Assembly (NCBI GenBank): GCA_022573485.1
Contig: JACZTW010000014.1
Coordinates: 1-22,940, forward strand
Length of the DNA: 22,940 bases
Direction of reading: 5' to 3'
Source: Planctomycetota bacterium
GTDB lineage: Bacteria > Planctomycetota > Phycisphaerae > UBA1845 > CAIVHJ01
Both the position numbers and the translations under genes were made by a program. Positions 22,653 to 22,940 of the stretch are shown in pieces (within the stretch, counting starts at the first letter, position 1; each line of letters starts with the position of its first letter). A model generated the notes under the pieces. The model had not been told where the DNA came from, searched no databases, and saw only the letters and a list, made by a program, of their open reading frames with translations.

Positions 22653-22940
22653 ATGATGCCGGCCCTCGGTTCACCTTCGCTGGCTCCAGAAACGGCAAAC
22701 AACGTGCTGTTCCAGGAAGTTCAAAGAGCTTGGGATGTCTGGTTCTACAAACTACTTTGTGCAATTCTTGTCGTTGCCATGATGGCGATCGGGACGGTGT
22801 GCTGGCGTCACCACGCCCCGGTCACGGCGATGATTATGTTCGGCATTGGTGCTGGCTGGTACTGGATGTTTGCGGTGATGGCGCTATTCACCGAGGTCAG
22901 GAAGGACGCGCTCTACGTGCGGTTTCACCCGTTTCATCTG
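22653..22940 (+). CDS. Small membrane protein, 5' part (runs off the window)
   Basis: An open frame of 96 codons to the window end from the ATG at 22653 (a second ATG follows immediately). AAGGAG (22638-22643) lies nine bases upstream, inside the end of the methyltransferase gene. The protein begins with a short soluble stretch containing NVLFQEVQRAWDVW, then two transmembrane helices (about 33-50 and 56-75, VTAMIMFGIGAGWYWMFAVMAL), then TEVRKDALYVRFHPFHL. The FQEVQR opening and the aLYVRFHPFH ending recall an uncharacterised two-helix membrane family (DUF6141-like), but this is from memory and weak. It is probably co-transcribed with the methyltransferase. Confidence 0.6.
   Translation, partial: MMPALGSPSLAPETANNVLFQEVQRAWDVWFYKLLCAILVVAMMAIGTVCWRHHAPVTAMIMFGIGAGWYWMFAVMALFTEVRKDALYVRFHPFHL

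Noticed and set aside
1..22940. CRISPR arrays, tRNA or rRNA genes, insertion sequences
   Set aside because: I looked for regularly spaced repeats, T-arm consensus strings and transposase motifs and found none. Short repeats are palindromic and dispersed, not arrayed.

Overview
The window looks like a chromosomal segment of a planctomycete, probably close to the Phycisphaerae. Three things suggest this: a secreted protein ending in two dockerin-like repeats of the DLDGDGTVGALDLALLLGAWG type, a TPR protein carrying two RNA-polymerase-alpha C-terminal-like domains, and many short GC-rich palindromic repeats between and even inside genes. I see no rRNA, tRNA, CRISPR array, transposase or integrase.

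Layout. 1-759: 3' end of a nucleobase permease gene (NCS2), convergent with a two-gene ABC-2 exporter on the minus strand (770-2472). 2711-6547: HyuA/HyuB-type ATP-dependent hydantoinase/oxoprolinase subunits, each with an in-frame insertion containing inverted repeats. 7097-8326: a divergent NRAMP-family transporter. 8470-8820 (minus): a self-contained small transcription unit with a promoter, nested helices, a 15-base sequence complementary to the 16S rRNA 3' end, an 11-codon ORF and an intrinsic terminator. It matches no RNA family I recognise. 9357-11531: secreted EGF-repeat/dockerin-like protein with a good promoter and a palindromic operator candidate. 11612-14018 (minus): a SpoIID/LytB-domain protein and the TPR/double alpha-CTD protein. 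14222-15112: a diacylglycerol-kinase-like lipid kinase.

15270-19518 is the bioenergetic core: a membrane-anchored HEAT-repeat protein, a ferredoxin-Rieske fusion whose Tat-type anchor lies in the middle of the chain, a cytochrome b6-type protein with the heme c-i cysteine, and a long subunit-IV-like protein with an APWY instead of PEWY Qo motif. Together they describe an unusual quinol-oxidising Rieske/cytochrome b complex, probably low-potential (menaquinol), with an iron-sulfur domain predicted on the cytoplasmic side. No cytochrome c gene is visible here.

19736-21241 (minus): asparaginyl-tRNA synthetase with a coiled-coil insertion and an apparently leaderless start. Upstream of it is a repeat-rich stretch (about 21300-21540) that runs straight into the C-terminal half of pdxJ with no N-terminal half. 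The sequence after this junction (pdxJ fragment, a methyltransferase, a partial membrane protein) is visibly more AT-rich in places, so the junction may be a deletion, a transfer boundary or an assembly chimera.
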